DNA from: Janthinobacterium sp.
GTDB taxonomy: Bacteria; Pseudomonadota; Gammaproteobacteria; Burkholderiales; Burkholderiaceae_D
Length of the DNA stretch: 45,806 bases
Assembly (NCBI GenBank): GCA_025356595.1
Contig: JANXSQ010000413.1
Location: 1-45,806, forward strand
Reading direction: 5' to 3'
Below the pieces are notes generated by a model. It had not been told where the DNA came from, did no database searches, and worked only from the letters and a program-made list of their open reading frames with translations. This document shows, one piece after another, positions 14,700-22,802 of this stretch (within the stretch, counting starts at the first letter, position 1; every line of letters starts with the position of its first letter). The translations under genes and the position numbers were made by a program.

Positions 14700-15913
14700 C
14701 GGGAAGCCTTGACCAGGGCGGCGGCGTCGCGGAACAATTGCGGATAGGCGGAGGCGCAGGCCGCTCTTTCGAGGGCGATGCGGCGCCGGTTCTCCTCCAG
14801 CGTGGCCGGCGTGAGCGGGAAACCCAGCGCGCCGTCCGCCGCGCCGCGCGCCAGGATGCGCGCCAGCACCAGCTCGCCCAGCGCCGGCTTGAAATGGCCC
14901 GCCTCCCAGTACCAGCGCGTGCTGCTGGCGGTGTCGCCCTTGGCCGGTATGGTTTCGCACTGGTAGGCCGAATAGCCGCTGAAGTCCCACAGCGTGATGC
15001 GCGCGCGCGGGTGCGCGATGGCGGCGGCGGCCACCTCGCCCGCCAGCAGCGCCTTCCACTGCTCGAAGGCGGGCCACAGGCCGGCGCCCTCGAACAGCGC
15101 CAGGATCTGCGCGTGATAGGGGTAGATGACCAGCTCGACGTCGACGCCATCCTCGCCCAGGCCGGCGAAGATGGCGCGCAATTCCTCCACGTCGGGGTTG
15201 CCGCCGCCGTGCGCCGGCGCCAGGCCGCGCGGCTTGCGCAGATAGCCTCTGGCGTTTTCGGCGGCGCGTTGCTGGAAGATGTCGTAGTAGCCGCCGGCGC
15301 GCGCGAAGGCGGCATATTCGAGTAGCGGGTTGAAGCCGCGCGCGGTCATGCTTTCCGGCTCGGCCTGGCGCTGTATGCGCAGCGTGCCCAGCGCGTCGGC
15401 CAGCGCGTCGAGCGAAAACAGGCTCTCGAGCTGCCAGCGCCAGGCGTCGACGGGATGCGCGGCGCGGCGCGCCGGCGCCGGCGCCGGCGGCAGCGCCGGG
15501 TCGAGCAGGAAGTCGAGGAACTCCACCCCCAGCAGCAGCACGGCGGGCCGCTGGCCGGCCGCGCGCAGCGAGTCCAGCTGGCTGCGCGCAGTGGCGATGC
15601 CGCTGCCGGAGATGGCCAGGTTATAGGCCGAATAACCGCGCGCGGAAAAATACTCGGGATCGAAGCCGATCTCGGCGCGCGAATTGCCCAGCATCAGGAC
15701 GTTGGCGCGCACCGCCCCGGCGCCGCGCAGCTTGATTTCTTCCTGAAAACGCGCCGGCGCCGGCTTGACGCTGTTGAAACCGGGCCGCTCGACCAGGCGA
15801 TACAGGCGGTACGGATCGACCAGCAGCACCAGCAACATGCTCAACGCCGCGCCGGCGCCGAGCGCCGCGCCGGCCTGGCGCAGGAAACGCGCGTATTCTC
15901 CCCGCTTCGCCAT
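14696..15913 (-). CDS. SGNH-hydrolase-like partner of MBOAT acyltransferase (AlgX/AlgJ-like)
   Basis: 405 residues. One N-terminal membrane helix (about 12-32, GAALGAGAALSMLLVLLV) anchors it with the body in the periplasm. The SGNH block I is LMLGNSRAEIGFDP with the candidate nucleophile Ser78. The C-terminal block YWEAGHFKPALGE supplies the candidate His. In known pairs the MBOAT protein passes acetyl across the membrane and the SGNH-like protein places it on a surface polysaccharide. Its ATG is 8 bases after the MBOAT stop, with GGGGGG as a possible ribosome site, so the two form an operon. No polysaccharide synthesis genes lie nearby, so the acceptor is unknown. Confidence 0.8.
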   Translation of the reverse strand: MAKRGEYARFLRQAGAALGAGAALSMLLVLLVDPYRLYRLVERPGFNSVKPAPARFQEEIKLRGAGAVRANVLMLGNSRAEIGFDPEYFSARGYSAYNLAISGSGIATARSQLDSLRAAGQRPAVLLLGVEFLDFLLDPALPPAPAPARRAAHPVDAWRWQLESLFSLDALADALGTLRIQRQAEPESMTARGFNPLLEYAAFARAGGYYDIFQQRAAENARGYLRKPRGLAPAHGGGNPDVEELRAIFAGLGEDGVDVELVIYPYHAQILALFEGAGLWPAFEQWKALLAGEVAAAAIAHPRARITLWDFSGYSAYQCETIPAKGDTASSTRWYWEAGHFKPALGELVLARILARGAADGALGFPLTPATLEENRRRIALERAACASAYPQLFRDAAALVKASR

Positions 15914-15921
15914 CGCCCCCC

Positions 15922-17469
15922 CTAGAATTGAAAGTACAGAAATTCGGCCGGCCGCCCCAGCGAGAGCAGGCTGCCCAGCGTGATGAGGCCGATCCAGACG
16001 GCCCAGCCGCGCGTCGGCCGCCAGGTCAGCGCGCGCGCCACGGCGCCGCGGGCGGCGTCCAGGCCGCGCCGGTACTCGAGCGCCGGGGCGCAGCGGTCCA
16101 TGATTTGCTGCGTGTTCGGCAGCAGGAAACTGAGCGCGGCGGCCAGCAGGACCCAGGCGTAGGTCTGCAGGAAGCGCGTGCCGCCGCCCAGGTAGAAGCT
16201 GACGCCCCACTGCTCGAGCAGCGGCGCCAGCGCGCCCAGTTGCTGCGCCAGCGATTTCGGCAGCGCCACGCCGAAGCCGCCCGACATGCCCAGCACGATC
16301 TGGCTGGCGCGGGCGAAGTCGGGGGCGCGGAAAAACACCCAGGCGTAGCAGACGGCGGCGAAGGTCAGCGGCCCGCTCACGCACGCCCAGGCGCGCGCCT
16401 GGCGGGGGAAGCCGATGCGCTGCGCCAGCCCTATCCAGGCGTGGTTGAGGCTCAGGTAGGCGCCGTGCAGCGCGCCCCAGACGACGAAATTCCAGCCGGC
16501 GCCGTGCCACAGGCCGCCCAACAACATCGTCAGCATCAGGTTCAGGTAGCGCCGCGGCGTGCCCTTGCGGCTGCCGCCCAGCGGCACGTAGAGATAGTCG
16601 CGCAGGAAGCGCGACAGGCTCATGTGCCAGCGGCGCCAGAATTCGATCATGTTCGTCGCCTTGTAGGGCGAGTTGAAGTTCAGCGGCAGGCGGATGCCGA
16701 ACAGGCGCGAGACGCCGATGGCCATGTCGGAATAGGCCGAAAAGTCGAAATACAGCTGGAAGGCGTAGGCCAGCACGCCGCCCCAGGCCAGCAACAACTC
16801 GGGCGTGGCGCCTTTGTCGAAGAGGAAATTGGCGTGCCCGGCCAGGTTGTCGGCGATCAGCACCTTCTTCGCCAGGCCGATGGCGAAGATCGTCAGGCCG
16901 ACGGCCAGATTGCGCGCCGACGGGCGGTAGCTGGCCGCGCGGGCGAATTGCGGCATCATTTCCTTGTGGTGCAGCACGGGGCCGGCGATCAGGTGCGGGA
17001 AGTAGGTGACGAAGAGCAGATAGTGCAGGAAGCGGCATTCCTTGACCTTGCCCTGGTAGGTGTCGACCAGGAAGGCGATCTGCGTGAAGGTGAAAAACGA
17101 GATGCCGATCGGCAGGATGACATGCAGCGCCGGCCAGCGCGCCGAGGCCAGCGCGTTGACGCCGGCGATGAGGAAGTCGGCGTACTTGAAATAGGCCAGC
17201 AGGAGCAGATTCGCCGCCACGGCCAGTACCAGCCAGCGCCGTTTGATCGCCGGCGCCGCGCGGCCCATGCGCCAGCCGGCCCAGTAGTTGAAGCCGATGG
17301 AGGCCAGCAGCAGCGGCACGTAGCGCACGCTCCACCAGCCGTAGAAGAGCAGCGAGGCCAGGGCCAGCGAGGCGGCGGCGGCGCTGTGGCTGCGCCGCGC
17401 CAGGGCGAAATACAGCGCCGCGCTGAGCGGCAGGAAGAGGAAGATGAAGGTGAAAGAGTTGAAGAGCAT
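15922..17469 (-). CDS. MBOAT family O-acyltransferase (AlgI-like)
   Basis: 515 residues, highly hydrophobic with about 11-12 membrane segments. It opens MLFNSFTFIFLFLPLSAALY, typical of AlgI-like proteins, and carries the catalytic His322 in GLWHGAGWNFVVWG. I chose ATG 17469, with GAGG about 6 bases upstream, over an in-frame ATG at 17493. The protein would move an acetyl group from acetyl-CoA through the inner membrane for O-acetylation of an exported glycan by the next gene product. Known relatives acetylate alginate, cellulose or peptidoglycan; none of the biosynthesis genes for these is in the window. Confidence 0.92.
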   Translation of the reverse strand: MLFNSFTFIFLFLPLSAALYFALARRSHSAAAASLALASLLFYGWWSVRYVPLLLASIGFNYWAGWRMGRAAPAIKRRWLVLAVAANLLLLAYFKYADFLIAGVNALASARWPALHVILPIGISFFTFTQIAFLVDTYQGKVKECRFLHYLLFVTYFPHLIAGPVLHHKEMMPQFARAASYRPSARNLAVGLTIFAIGLAKKVLIADNLAGHANFLFDKGATPELLLAWGGVLAYAFQLYFDFSAYSDMAIGVSRLFGIRLPLNFNSPYKATNMIEFWRRWHMSLSRFLRDYLYVPLGGSRKGTPRRYLNLMLTMLLGGLWHGAGWNFVVWGALHGAYLSLNHAWIGLAQRIGFPRQARAWACVSGPLTFAAVCYAWVFFRAPDFARASQIVLGMSGGFGVALPKSLAQQLGALAPLLEQWGVSFYLGGGTRFLQTYAWVLLAAALSFLLPNTQQIMDRCAPALEYRRGLDAARGAVARALTWRPTRGWAVWIGLITLGSLLSLGRPAEFLYFQF

Positions 17470-17658
17470 CGCGCCTCGCCTGACCGTATGCATGCGCCTG
17501 CGCCACGCCCGGCCGCGCGGGCGGTCGGATGCGCCGGCGTGCAGGATCCTCCGCCATTCTACGCAGATACGCGCGCGGCGAGTTGTTTTTTATCAAACAT
17601 TTTCCGGACGGCGCGCAGGCCGGGTACAATCCAATTTTTCACCCCACCGCGCCCGCCC

Positions 17659-18285
17659 ATGACCCTCGCCGCCACGCTACAACTCGTCGCCCCCGCGCCG
17701 GCCGACGCCGCCGAACTGCTCGCCTTCGAGCTCGCCAACCGGAGCTTCTTCGAAGCCTGGATCAACGCCCGCAGCGAGGCCTATTATTCGCTCGACGCCG
17801 TGGCCGCCGCCATCGAACAGGCCGGGCGCGAGCGGCGCGCCGACAACGCCTATCAATTCCTCGTCAAGGTCGACGGCGCCATCGTCGGCCGCGTCAACCT
17901 GAACGCCGTCACGCGGCGCTATTTCAACCGCGCCTCGCTGGGCTACCGCATGGCCGAGAGCGCCGCCGGCAAGGGCTACGCCAGCCGCGCCGTGGCGCTG
18001 GCGCTGCGCCACGGCTTCGAGGCCCTCGGCCTGTGGCGCGTCGAGGCCGACGTGCGCGCCGTCAACGGCGGCTCGCTGCGCGTGCTCGAACGCAACGGCT
18101 TCCAGGTCTACGGCAAGAGCGCGCGCAGCATGCGCATGCACGGCGCCTGGCACGACGTGCTGCACCTGGAGCTGCGCCGCGACGGCGAGAGCGAGTCCTA
18201 CGAGGCCATCGACGCGCTGCTGCCGGCCTCGCAGCGACCGGCCGCCGAGGCCCATGCAGATCGCGCGGCGTCGATTTTGATCTAA
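17659..18285 (+). CDS. GNAT family N-acetyltransferase (RimJ/RimL-like)
   Basis: 208 residues. The acetyl-CoA site shows as LGYRMAESAAGKGYASRAVA (motif A, with G-K-G-Y-A), and the C-terminal helix as NGGSLRVLERNGFQVYG, the RimJ/RimL wording for protein N-terminal acetyltransferases. The substrate cannot be named. The last 25 residues (SQRPAAEAHADRAASILI) look like an unstructured extension. The ATG at 17659 has no strong ribosome site (CCCGCCC before it). It is a single-gene unit. Confidence 0.85.
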   Translation: MTLAATLQLVAPAPADAAELLAFELANRSFFEAWINARSEAYYSLDAVAAAIEQAGRERRADNAYQFLVKVDGAIVGRVNLNAVTRRYFNRASLGYRMAESAAGKGYASRAVALALRHGFEALGLWRVEADVRAVNGGSLRVLERNGFQVYGKSARSMRMHGAWHDVLHLELRRDGESESYEAIDALLPASQRPAAEAHADRAASILI

Positions 18286-18352
18286 GTCAAAAATAGGCGA
18301 ATTAAGGCCGCGGACGGCCCGCCGCGGACCGTTTTCCTCAGGAAATCGGCCG

Positions 18353-18379
18353 TTTGCGCCGGGGTCGTTTTGCTAGAAT
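18353..18379 (+). promoter_or_regulatory. Possible promoter for oleate hydratase
   Basis: TAGAAT at 18374-18379 is a good -10 box. TTTGCG at 18353-18358 is a weak -35 box with a 15-base gap, shorter than ideal. It lies about 95 bases before the ATG of the oleate hydratase gene. Confidence 0.3.
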
Positions 18380-18471
18380 GACATTCGGACTGAATGGCGA
18401 TCCATCCCGGATCGGACTGTATTCGGCGACGCACAAGCAAGACGCGCTTTCAATTCATTGGAGCTATTTAC

Positions 18472-20049
18472 ATGACTAAGAACAACATCAAGGCCTATCT
18501 GGTCGGCGGCGGCATCGGTTCCCTGGCGGCGGCCGCCTTCATGCTGCGCGACGGCGGCATCGCCGGCGCCGACATCACCATCTTCGAAGCGGCGCCGTTG
18601 GGCGGCGGCAGCCTGGACGGCGGCGGCCACGCCGAGCGCGGCTACACCCTGCGCGGCGGGCGCATGCTCACCACCGACAACTACGAATGCACTTGGGACT
18701 TGTTCAAGTCGATTCCCTCGCTCAGCCAGCCGGGCCATTCGGTGTACCAGGAAACCATCGCCTTCAACGAGGTCAACATCCCCCATTCGATGGCGCGCCT
18801 GGTCGACCAGAACCGCTTCAAGGTCGATGTCAGCAGCATGGGCTTCAGCATGCAGGACCGCCTCGAACTGCTGAAACTGACCGAGGCCGACGAGGCCGCG
18901 CTGGGCAGCAGTTGCATCACCGACTGGCTCTCGCCGGACTTCTTCAAGACCGAATTCTGGTTCATGTGGGCCACCACCTTCGCCTTCCAGCCATGGCACA
19001 GCGCGGTCGAATTCAAGCGCTATCTGCACCGCTTCATGATGGAGTTCTCGCGCATCGAAACGCTGGCCGGCGTCAAGCGCACCATCTACAACCAATACGA
19101 CTCGCTGGTGCGCCCGCTGATCGCCTGGCTGCAGGCGCAGGGCGTGAACTTCGTCATGGATTGCACCGTCACCGACTTCGACCTGGCGACCGTCGAGGGC
19201 AAGATCGCCGTCGCCGCCATCCATTGCCGCCGCAACGGCATCGATGAAGTGGTCGGCGTGGCCGAGGGCGACCTGGTCTTCTTCCAGAACGCCTCGATGA
19301 CGGACGCCTCCAGCTACGGCACGATGAGCAGCGCGCCCGCCCAGCTGAACAAGCAGGACAGCGGCGGCTGGACGCTGTGGGAAAAACTGGCCGAGGGCCG
19401 GCCCGAGTTCGGCCGGCCGGCCGTGTTCAATTCCAGCATTCCGGAATCGTACTGGGCCTCGTTCACCGTGACGCTGAAGGACACGGCCTTCTTCGACCAG
19501 ATGGAGAAATTCACCGGCAACGTCGCCGGCACGGGCGGCCTGGTGACGTTCAAGGATTCGAACTGGTTCATGTCGGTCGTGCTGGCGCACCAACCGCACT
19601 TCGCCGGCCAGCCGGACGGCGTGCAGGTGTTCTGGGGTTACGCCCTGCATCCCGACCGGGTCGGCAACTTCGTCGCCAAGCCCATGTCCGAGTGCAGCGG
19701 CGCGGAAATCCTGCGCGAGTTGTGCGGCCATTTGAACTTCGACCTGGCGACCACCATGTCCCAGGCCAACTGCATCCCCTGCCGCATGCCCTACATCACC
19801 AGCATGTTCATGCCGCGCGCCCCAGGCGACCGGCCGCTGCCGGTGCCGGCCAACTCGCACAACCTGGCCTTCATCAGCCAGTTCGTCGAGATCGCCGACG
19901 ACGTCGTCTTCACGGTCGAGTACTCGGTGCGCGCCGCGCAAATGGCCGTGTATCAATTGCTGAAGATCGAGCGCGAAGTGCCGCCCATCCACGCCCACGA
20001 CAAGTCGCTGAAGGTCAAGCTGGACGCGCTGATCAAGGCCTTCAAGTAA
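18472..20049 (+). CDS. ohyA: Oleate hydratase (fatty-acid double-bond hydratase, FAD protein)
   Basis: 525 residues, of the family once called myosin-cross-reactive antigen. The N-terminal dinucleotide fold is VGGGIGSLAAAAFMLRDGG, ending in a Glu for the FAD ribose (TIFEAA). Family blocks include RGGRMLTTDNYECTWDLF, MEFSRIETLAGVKRT, CIPCRMPYITSMFMPR and NLAFISQFVEI. These enzymes add water to the cis-9 bond of oleic acid to give 10-hydroxystearic acid. The site often written RGGRE in other hydratases is RGGRM here (Met65), as I recall for the Rhodococcus-type subfamily. The ATG follows TTGGAG. It is monocistronic with its own promoter gap. The likely role is detoxifying free unsaturated fatty acids. 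Confidence 0.93.
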   Translation: MTKNNIKAYLVGGGIGSLAAAAFMLRDGGIAGADITIFEAAPLGGGSLDGGGHAERGYTLRGGRMLTTDNYECTWDLFKSIPSLSQPGHSVYQETIAFNEVNIPHSMARLVDQNRFKVDVSSMGFSMQDRLELLKLTEADEAALGSSCITDWLSPDFFKTEFWFMWATTFAFQPWHSAVEFKRYLHRFMMEFSRIETLAGVKRTIYNQYDSLVRPLIAWLQAQGVNFVMDCTVTDFDLATVEGKIAVAAIHCRRNGIDEVVGVAEGDLVFFQNASMTDASSYGTMSSAPAQLNKQDSGGWTLWEKLAEGRPEFGRPAVFNSSIPESYWASFTVTLKDTAFFDQMEKFTGNVAGTGGLVTFKDSNWFMSVVLAHQPHFAGQPDGVQVFWGYALHPDRVGNFVAKPMSECSGAEILRELCGHLNFDLATTMSQANCIPCRMPYITSMFMPRAPGDRPLPVPANSHNLAFISQFVEIADDVVFTVEYSVRAAQMAVYQLLKIEREVPPIHAHDKSLKVKLDALIKAFK

Positions 20050-20058
20050 GCTCGCCGG

Positions 20059-20110
20059 CGCGCCGCGTGGTCAGGTCCGCTGTCGCTGGCAGCTGACCCG
20101 GCGCGGCGCG
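20059..20110. terminator. Possible hairpin between convergent genes
   Basis: CGCGCCGCG-T-GGTCAG pairs with CTGACC-CGG-CGCGGCGCG across a loop of about 20 bases. It sits between oleate hydratase and the Cache gene but has no T run, so its strength is doubtful. Confidence 0.4.
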
Positions 20111-20115
20111 GCCGG

Positions 20116-20574
20116 CTACTTGCCCTTGTAGATGCCGGCCTCCAGGATCACGTCGCCGGCCTTGGAGAAATAGGTCGATTTCTTCTCGATGTTGCCGCTG
20201 CTCGGATTGTTGTAGCGGTAGTCCACCCAGCCGTGCCCCTTCGCCAGCGCCTGGTCGATGATTTCCTTGCGGAACAGCTTGCCGTCGGCGTCGGGCAACA
20301 CCACCATGTTTTTGCCGACCAACTTGGGGTTGACGGGATGCGCCAGTTGCGTGCCGTCCAGCGCGCGCACGGCCAGGTAGATGTCGCCGTTGATGAACTC
20401 GGCGTTCTTGCCGTTGACGGCCTTGATCAGGGCCTCCTTGCCGTTCTTTTGCAAATAGACCGTGCCCTTCTCGACCATGGCGATGGCCGCCGCGGCGTCG
20501 TCGGCGGCCTTGGCCGGCGTCAGCGCCAGCAGCATGGCGCTGCCGGCAAGCATGCCGGCGATCAGTTTCCTCAT
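20116..20574 (-). CDS. Periplasmic single-Cache-domain protein
   Basis: 152 residues: signal peptide (MRKLIAGMLAGSAMLLALTPAKA) then one small Cache (sCache_2-type) domain. Visible blocks are NAEFINGDIYLAVRALDGTQ, HPVNPKLVGKNMV, GWVDYRYNNPSSGNIEKKST and YFSKAGDVILEAGIYK. Such domains bind small ligands at the ligand-sensing ends of chemoreceptors; here it is free in the periplasm with no membrane or signalling part. It lies 19 bases after the MCP gene at 20594-22564 and is surely co-transcribed, so it may act as a soluble ligand-binding partner of that receptor. That pairing is inference. Confidence 0.85.
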   Translation of the reverse strand: MRKLIAGMLAGSAMLLALTPAKAADDAAAAIAMVEKGTVYLQKNGKEALIKAVNGKNAEFINGDIYLAVRALDGTQLAHPVNPKLVGKNMVVLPDADGKLFRKEIIDQALAKGHGWVDYRYNNPSSGNIEKKSTYFSKAGDVILEAGIYKGK

Positions 20575-20593
20575 ATTCTTTCCCCTTGTGTGT

Positions 20594-22564
20594 TCAGGCA
20601 GGCAACAGCGCCGGCGTGTTCTTGCGTCCCGCCGCGTCCAATTGGAACACGCTCATCGATTCGATCAACAACTGCGCCTGCTCGTCCAGGCTTTCCGCGG
20701 CGGCCGCCGCCTGCTCGACCAGGGCCGAATTCTGCTGCGTCATCTGGTCCATTTGTATGATCGCCTGATTCACCTGCTCGATGCCGGCGGTCTGTTCCTG
20801 CGAGGCGCGCAGGATCTCGGCCATGATGATGGTGACGCCGCCTATGCTGGCGACGATCTCGTCCATCGACTTGCCGGCCGCGTCGACGAGCCGGTTGCCG
20901 CTGTCGACCTTTTGCACGCTGTCGGCGATCAGCGCCTTGATTTCCCGGGCCGCGCCGGCCGAGCGCTGCGCCAGATTGCGCACCTCCGAGGCGACCACGG
21001 CGAAGCCCCTGCCCTGCTCGCCGGCGCGGGCCGCCTCGACGGCCGCGTTCAGGGCCAGGATGTTGGTCTGGAAGGCGATGGCGTCGATGACGCCGATGAT
21101 GTCGACGATCTTGCGCGAACTGTCGTTGATCTCGGCCATCGTCTGCACCACCCGCGCCACCACGCGTCCGCCGTCGACGGCGACGCCGGAGGCCTGCCGC
21201 ACCCGCTCGTTGACCTGCTGCGCGTTGTCGGCGTTTTGCTTGACGGTGGAGGTGATCTGCTCCATCGAGGAGGCCGTCTCCTCCAGGCTCGAGGCCTGCG
21301 ATTCGGTGCGCGCCGACAGGTCGGCGTTGCCGGCCGCGATGTCCTTGGCGGCGCCGCCGATGTTGTCGATATTTTGCCGCGCGTCGCCGACCAGCTTCAT
21401 CAGGCTGTCGTTCATCTCCCGCAGCGCCCGCATCAACTGCCCCGTCTCGTTGTCGCCGGGCGGCGCGAAGCGCGTCGTCAGGTCGCCCCGGGCGACGCGC
21501 CGGGCGACGGCGATGGCCGCCGCCAGCGGCGCGCTGACCGAGCGGGCGATCAGCGCCTGCGCCAGCCCGGCCAGGCCGACCAGGGCCAGCATCGCCGCCA
21601 GCATCAGCCAGCGGGTGCGGCGCAGCTCGGCGATCTTGGCGTTGAGCATGGCTTCGAGCTCCTTGCCGGCCAACTGGTTGGCGGCGAACTGCGCGTCGAT
21701 GGCCGCCGTCGTCGCCTTCACATAGTCGGCGCCGGGGTAGTCCAGCGTCTCGGGCAGGACGATCTTCTCGTTCGCCAGTTGCATCGTCGCGCCGGCCTGC
21801 GCGGCCAGCTCGCGCACCGCCGCGCCCAGCCTGCCGGCCAGGGCCGGATTCGCCGCGGCCGCCTTGTTGTAGGAATTCAGGGTCTGCGCCAGACGGTCCT
21901 GCACCCGCGCGATGATGCCCGACAGGATGAACTTGTCGGCCGCCGTCGCCGCCTTCTTCGCCAGCAGGCCGGCGCCCTTGGCGCGCATCTTGCCGAGCTC
22001 CTCGGTCAGATAGGGCAACTGGTAATACATGGACTGGATCAATTGATAGCTGTCCAGGTCAGGGTCCAGGCTCAGGCCGTAGTAATCGGCGATCAGGTCA
22101 TTGACCTCGAGCAGCTTCGGCACCAGCGCCGTGTGCGCCGCGTAACTCTGCGGCACGTCGATGCGGCCGCCGGCGACGTTGACGCGCAACGCCTCCCAGT
22201 CCTGCCGGGCCGGCCGCCACGCCGCGCTGATGCCCTTGTTGCCCAGGCCGGCGACGATGCCGTCGAGCGCCGCGTAGGCCAGATCGGCCTCGCGCTGCTT
22301 GGCCGCGCGCCCCTCCCTGGCGGCGTCGACGCCGCCCAGCAGCAGCGCCGACAGGCCGCGGTGCTGCTGCGTCAGTTGCACCAGTCGCAGGCTGGCCGCG
22401 ACCGGCGCCAGGCCGTCCGCCTCGAGCAGCGCGGCGTCCAGGTTCTTGCCGGCCTCGCGCAGATACATATACGTCGGGATGCTGGTCAGCAGCAGGGCGA
22501 TGACGCTGATGATGGCGAACTTATGCCACAACAGCAAACGGTCCAGCAGAGAGGAAGCATTCAC
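20594..22564 (-). CDS. Methyl-accepting chemotaxis protein (MCP 1)
   Basis: 656 residues. I chose GTG 22564 because AAGGAG lies 7 bases upstream; an ATG 42 bases earlier has no ribosome site. Membrane helix 1 is FAIISVIALLLTSIPTYMYL. The periplasmic part (about 40-320) is all-helical, with QLTQQHRGLSALLLGG resembling nitrate-sensor (NIT)-like bundles. Helix 2 is WLMLAAMLALVGLAGLAQAL, followed by HAMP and a full signalling hairpin: the tip [20 protein letters not shown], then the return arm through SQEQTAGIEQVNQAI to SMSVFQL. No C-terminal CheR-binding pentapeptide is present. It is followed by the Cache gene and preceded by MCP 2 and cheW. Confidence 0.93.
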   Translation of the reverse strand: MNASSLLDRLLLWHKFAIISVIALLLTSIPTYMYLREAGKNLDAALLEADGLAPVAASLRLVQLTQQHRGLSALLLGGVDAAREGRAAKQREADLAYAALDGIVAGLGNKGISAAWRPARQDWEALRVNVAGGRIDVPQSYAAHTALVPKLLEVNDLIADYYGLSLDPDLDSYQLIQSMYYQLPYLTEELGKMRAKGAGLLAKKAATAADKFILSGIIARVQDRLAQTLNSYNKAAAANPALAGRLGAAVRELAAQAGATMQLANEKIVLPETLDYPGADYVKATTAAIDAQFAANQLAGKELEAMLNAKIAELRRTRWLMLAAMLALVGLAGLAQALIARSVSAPLAAAIAVARRVARGDLTTRFAPPGDNETGQLMRALREMNDSLMKLVGDARQNIDNIGGAAKDIAAGNADLSARTESQASSLEETASSMEQITSTVKQNADNAQQVNERVRQASGVAVDGGRVVARVVQTMAEINDSSRKIVDIIGVIDAIAFQTNILALNAAVEAARAGEQGRGFAVVASEVRNLAQRSAGAAREIKALIADSVQKVDSGNRLVDAAGKSMDEIVASIGGVTIIMAEILRASQEQTAGIEQVNQAIIQMDQMTQQNSALVEQAAAAAESLDEQAQLLIESMSVFQLDAAGRKNTPALLPA

Positions 22565-22802
22565 GATGGAACTCCTTGGCGGGCCGGACGCGGCGCCCCG
22601 AAGCAAGGGCGAAACTCCGTGGGCGGAGCCGGCGGCGACGCCCCCGGCCCTGCGCTCTTGGTTTGATATTCCACAACGCGGCAGCGGCGTGGGCGTGCTT
22701 CATTTCCCCACTATATTCTTTTCGCGCGGGACTGGATAGGACTCAATCGCGCGCCCGAAACGGCCTCCCCCCGCTCAACCACAAAACAGGCCGGGGGCTC
22801 GC

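Noticed and set aside
15928-17658. Apparent long N-terminal extension of the GNAT gene
   Set aside because: It runs antisense through the MBOAT gene, is Ala/Gln/Arg-rich and unlike any GNAT; the start at 17659 gives a normal protein.
22565-22802. Possible terminator between the two MCP genes
   Set aside because: Runs of C and G can pair but the arms are not in proper order for a clean stem, and no T run follows.
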